Source of the DNA: Eutrigla gurnardus
Taxonomy: Eukaryota; Chordata; Actinopteri; Perciformes; Triglidae
Reading direction: 5' to 3'
Assembly: GCA_963514095.1 (NCBI GenBank)
Contig: OY741265.1
Location: forward strand, 29,962,290 to 30,026,289
DNA length: 64,000 nt
Shown: positions 60,854-64,000 of the stretch, one piece after another
How positions within the stretch are numbered: the stretch's first letter is position 1
Layout of the letters: every line of letters starts with the position of its first letter
Position numbers and translations under genes: made by a program
Notes under the pieces: generated by a model
Databases searched by the model: none
Told to the model about the DNA's origin: nothing
The model's input: only the letters and a program-made list of their open reading frames with translations

Positions 60854-61789
60854 ATCGTGACATTTGTCTCAACTGTATAAGTACTTCACTGTCAGTACAG
60901 ACACGTGGTTTTCTACAACTAACTAGAGAGGAAGTATAAAGAGATCTGGAGAGATCAACAGTGTTGTATGTGCATGTATTGTGACACCAACTGTCCCAGG
61001 GTAATTCATATATTTGAGTTCATGGTGAGTTATGTTTCCACAGTTAATCATTGATGTATTTACATGTCTGCATGTTTGCATGTACAAAGCAGCAACAGTG
61101 GATATTTCAGCCATGGATGATGAAACATTGTGGGTGTCTACATGGAGGTAAGCCCCGCCTCCTCTCCTGCACGTCCAGCCCAGGCGACGTCAATAAACCC
61201 AACTGATCCAGTGGTCAAACTTGCCCGAGTTCAGAATGTGAAAATTCACTTTGCGTTTAATGTGAACGCCCCTTTAGTATGTAAGTATTTTGTGATTGTT
61301 TTCCTAATCACTTTTCCTTGACCTCGATGGAAAACCTCACAAAGCCGCAAGCTGTGAAGGAGGACTCATGAGGATTTAGGAAGACGATGTGACGGCTGAT
61401 GAGTGACGCGGGTCTGGCATGGTGTACAATGACTACAACAAGTTGTTGGTCCGTGTTGGTCTGTGCAGGTTCATCGCCGCGTTGAAGGAGAGTCTCAAAA
61501 GCTCCTCCTTCCTGCTGCTGTCATACTTTCAAATCTACAGGAAACCAACACGCTTCATTTACTCTGTAATATCAATTCAACTCTTCAATATCCATATTTC
61601 CTGCAGTGTGGAAGCAGCAGAAAGGGCAGCAAAAAGCACAGCAGACAGGACAGACGAGCAGTTGTCAGGCAGGCAGACAGGTGTCACACTCACTTATAGG
61701 GTTGCTAGAGGGCAGCGCAAGAGCTTTGGGGGGAAACGACATTCAACTGAAGGGAGAGGGGTCACTGAAGTAGACAGAAGTGTGTCATT

Positions 61790-61796
<7 letters not shown>

Positions 61797-61820
<24 letters not shown>

Positions 61821-61859
61821 GGGGCAGACAGACAGACAGACGGGGGGGGGGGGGGGGGG
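61797..61859 (+). repeat. Two poly-G runs flanking (GACA)n
   Basis: About 20 and 18 consecutive G residues flank four GACA units, next to a short TG run. It is strongly quadruplex-prone, and length in the assembly may be unreliable. Confidence 0.93.
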
Positions 61860-62321
61860 CAGTGGCATTGTCACTCTGCATAAGTCTCAGTGGCAGACAG
61901 AGACCAGCGTGGATGGAGAGGACAAGGAGACACCAAGGACAGACCAGGGCGACAAAAGGCACCAGAGGACAAGACAGAGACAGTGAGAGAGGACGATGAT
62001 TGGACGGACAGTGGGACGGAGGAGAATGTGTCGTACTCAGCATCACATTGTGCTGCATTTTCCTGATTCCTCTCCGGCTGCGTCTGATTGGTGCACGCTG
62101 CCTGCAGCCGGCCGCTGTGTACAGTTCACACGTCATTCTCACAGTTTAGTGACACAGTAAAGAGTAACTGCACACTAATGCTGGCATTCATATTGACATT
62201 TTTTACCAAATGTATACAAATATTTCTTAGTGGAATATGGCTGAAAACAACACCATTTTTATATCCGCTCTAATCTTCAAGGCCAATTCTGAGATAGAGT
62301 CCATAGGAGTAGTCTACAAGT

Positions 62322-62452
62322 AGGGCCGGTGTGGGGTTTTGTTTTAGCCCTGATCCAACTCAGGTCTTGATTGAAGACCATGGTGAGTTAATAAGTTGAA
62401 TCAGGTGTCTGAGTGCTGGGCTACAACAAAAGTCTGCATCCACACCGGCCCT
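62322..62452. mobile_element. 131-bp hairpin-type repeat
   Basis: AGGGCCGGTGTGG at 62322-62334 is exactly inverted at 62440-62452, and the next bases (TTTTGTTTTAGCCC / GGGCTACAACAAAA) also pair. It ends near TTGGACACCCCTGGTC, typical of fish MITE or SINE relatives. Confidence 0.65.
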
Positions 62453-62829
62453 TCTTGGATAAGATTGGACACCCCTGGTCTACATCATGCAATTAGCTAT
62501 TGCTAATATTAGCTTGCTAATTCCACCATGTTTGCGTGCTAACGAACAGAGGCTAGGGTTTATTTGGGTTGCTACTGCCGCGACGTCAAAGAAGTGGCCG
62601 TGGTTTCATCCCTCAGCCCCTTGCTCACCTTTTTGCATTTTTCAAAATCATGCAGTGAGCGGCTCAGACTGTATAAGAATTGGAAGTAGTTGTGGTGACG
62701 TCACCCATTGGTTTGTGGACTTTGGTTTTGAAGCCTCAAGTTGGGCATTTTGACCATCACCATCGTGAATTTTTCCAATCAGTGAACAGAAATGACTATA
62801 TTTGGACTCTGGAGGAGTGACGGGTGGAT

Positions 62830-62905
62830 CTGATGAGAGAGGAGTCGCCCCCTGATGGCCAGTAGAGAGAATGCAAGTTCAAGGCACTTCAGGCTTCACT
62901 TTCCA
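62830..62905. repeat. Fragment of a dispersed fish repeat
   Basis: AGTCGCCCCCTGATGGCCAG and CAAGGCACTTCAGGCTTCAC resemble the right part of 27230-27470. Confidence 0.45.
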
Positions 62906-63966
62906 GATGCCTCCACTGGTGAAGTTACACTTCCTCTGACTAGCTATTCTGTTGACTCCTAATTCAATGTCCATGAAAGGTGTGACCAAACAATTTTACA
63001 CATATGGACTGTTTACTCATCATGAAGAAATATGGGGAAAGATATTGTTTTAAAGTCCCAGTCAGCAAGTCCTGCGGATGGAGGGCACTCTGTCAGATTT
63101 TGAATGTTTACAACTCTCACGCTCCTCCCCCATGACCACCGAGCTCCTTCCCCTCGACTTCGTGCCCTTTGAAATCCCTTAGATCACACCACCTTTGAAA
63201 CGCGGTCCGATGTTGACTCTGGTTTTATCACGGCCACCGTCGCAATCTTTCTTTTTTTCCTTCTTTTCCACCGGTGTTTTCTTTTCCTTGGTTGTTTTGG
63301 ACCTCCTCGTTTCTGTTTTTAACGAGGAATTGGAAGCTTGTTGCTACTTCCCTCCTGTGATAGTGGTACGACCCGAGGGGGGAGGGGCTCTGTGTGTGCA
63401 CGAACACAGCCCTGCGTGCTGATTGGACAGGATTTTTTGCAGAACAAAATACAGGCTCTACGTGCACGTAGAGGCACTCTTTTTTTCTAAAACCGGATGA
63501 TTTATGTTGTTCCATCGGAGCATAGTGTCGGCTTCAGTGAATATGATCAAGAAAATGTTGCAGACTGGGACTTCAAGTATTAGCATGAATATCTGTAAGC
63601 ACCACAAATGGTCTGCTCAATTACATTAGGGTGGAGGCACTTCCGCGGGGAAGGCAAAAAAAACAAAATGTGCATTTTTATGTTTATGTTTACAAATATT
63701 ACTAGTCTGCTCTTTAAGCTTTGCTTTCATGGTTTCAACTTTTATCGTCGTTTTATTTTTATTTTGCTTTTATAGTCATGGTTTTATGTTGTTTTACTGA
63801 GTTCTTAGTTTTTATGACTTTGTTATATTTGATTGTCCAGTTCTTTGGTCTTTTGTTTTTTAAATGAGCTTTGTAAATACATTTGGATTGGTCATTACAA
63901 TTAAAATATAGATAAAACCTGCAACGGGATCTGTCTTAACACTCCAGGTTATGAGCACAGGACAGA

Positions 63967-63994
63967 CGTGTGTGTGTGTGTGTGTGTGTGTGTG
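63967..63994. repeat. (TG)n microsatellite at window end
   Basis: TG run close to the window edge. Confidence 0.93.
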
Positions 63995-64000
63995 AGAGTG

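Larger units (their letters stand above)
58753..64000 (-). other. nfasc: Intron upstream of Ig1b, open at the window edge
   Basis: No exon with Ig1 N-terminal half or signal peptide was found, so the intron exceeds 5.2 kb. It is rich in TG tracts and mobile elements. The stretches 60900-61780 and 62910-63960 have no recognised feature. Confidence 0.75.

Noticed and set aside
61419..61883. 154-residue plus-strand frame ending in Gly-rich sequence
   Set aside because: Runs into the poly-G repeat and shows no domain or conserved pattern.

Overview
The window is vertebrate, almost certainly teleost fish, nuclear DNA. The evidence is a gene split into small exons by large introns, long (TG)n/(AC)n microsatellites, a tRNA-headed SINE with a GATG tail, and remnants of L2-type LINE, Tc1/mariner, hAT and Harbinger elements. 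There is no prokaryotic gene organisation, and most long open frames are accidental readings of simple repeats.

One protein-coding gene fills most of the window on the minus strand: neurofascin (nfasc), an L1-family neural cell adhesion molecule. I could place 27 coding exons from 58752 down to the stop codon at 8247-8249. The reading frame stays open through all 26 junctions and gives 1293 codons. In transcript order they encode the second half of Ig1, Ig2, a 16-residue linker, Ig3 to Ig6, an optional 15-residue linker, fibronectin III domains 1 to 4, a Thr-rich mucin-like segment, FNIII 5, the transmembrane helix, and a cytoplasmic tail with the ankyrin-binding FIGQY motif and the neurofascin C-terminus NAIYSLA. 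The start codon, signal peptide and first half of Ig1 lie beyond base 64000. The FNIII-3 pair and the mucin plus FNIII-5 block are each flanked by phase-1 junctions, so this one locus can in principle make both the glial NF155-like and the axonal NF186-like forms.

Layout: 1-595 is an L2-type LINE fragment (minus). 600-8246 is 3' flank or 3' UTR with repeats. 8247-8475 is the terminal exon. 8476-17592 is a large intron with a 13-bp satellite split by a LINE 3' end. 17593-28220 holds the tail, transmembrane, FNIII-5 and mucin exons. 28221-34032 is an intron with a TIR element carrying a 48-bp minisatellite. 34033-42814 holds the FNIII exons, with transposon-like blocks in the introns. 44663-50345 holds Ig6 to Ig3. 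50346-57065 is an intron with a defective Tc1 element. 57066-58752 holds the linker, Ig2 and Ig1b. 58753-64000 is upstream intron with very long TG tracts, a complete non-autonomous hAT element and a G-run block.

I found no wholly new molecular system. The most notable items are a GC-AG intron in FNIII-2, a NAGNAG tandem acceptor at the last exon, a mucin exon built on a coding trinucleotide repeat, two copies of a TIR element carrying a 48-bp minisatellite, a LINE inserted in a 13-bp satellite, and a hAT element with a perfect 8-bp target duplication and a SINE inside it.
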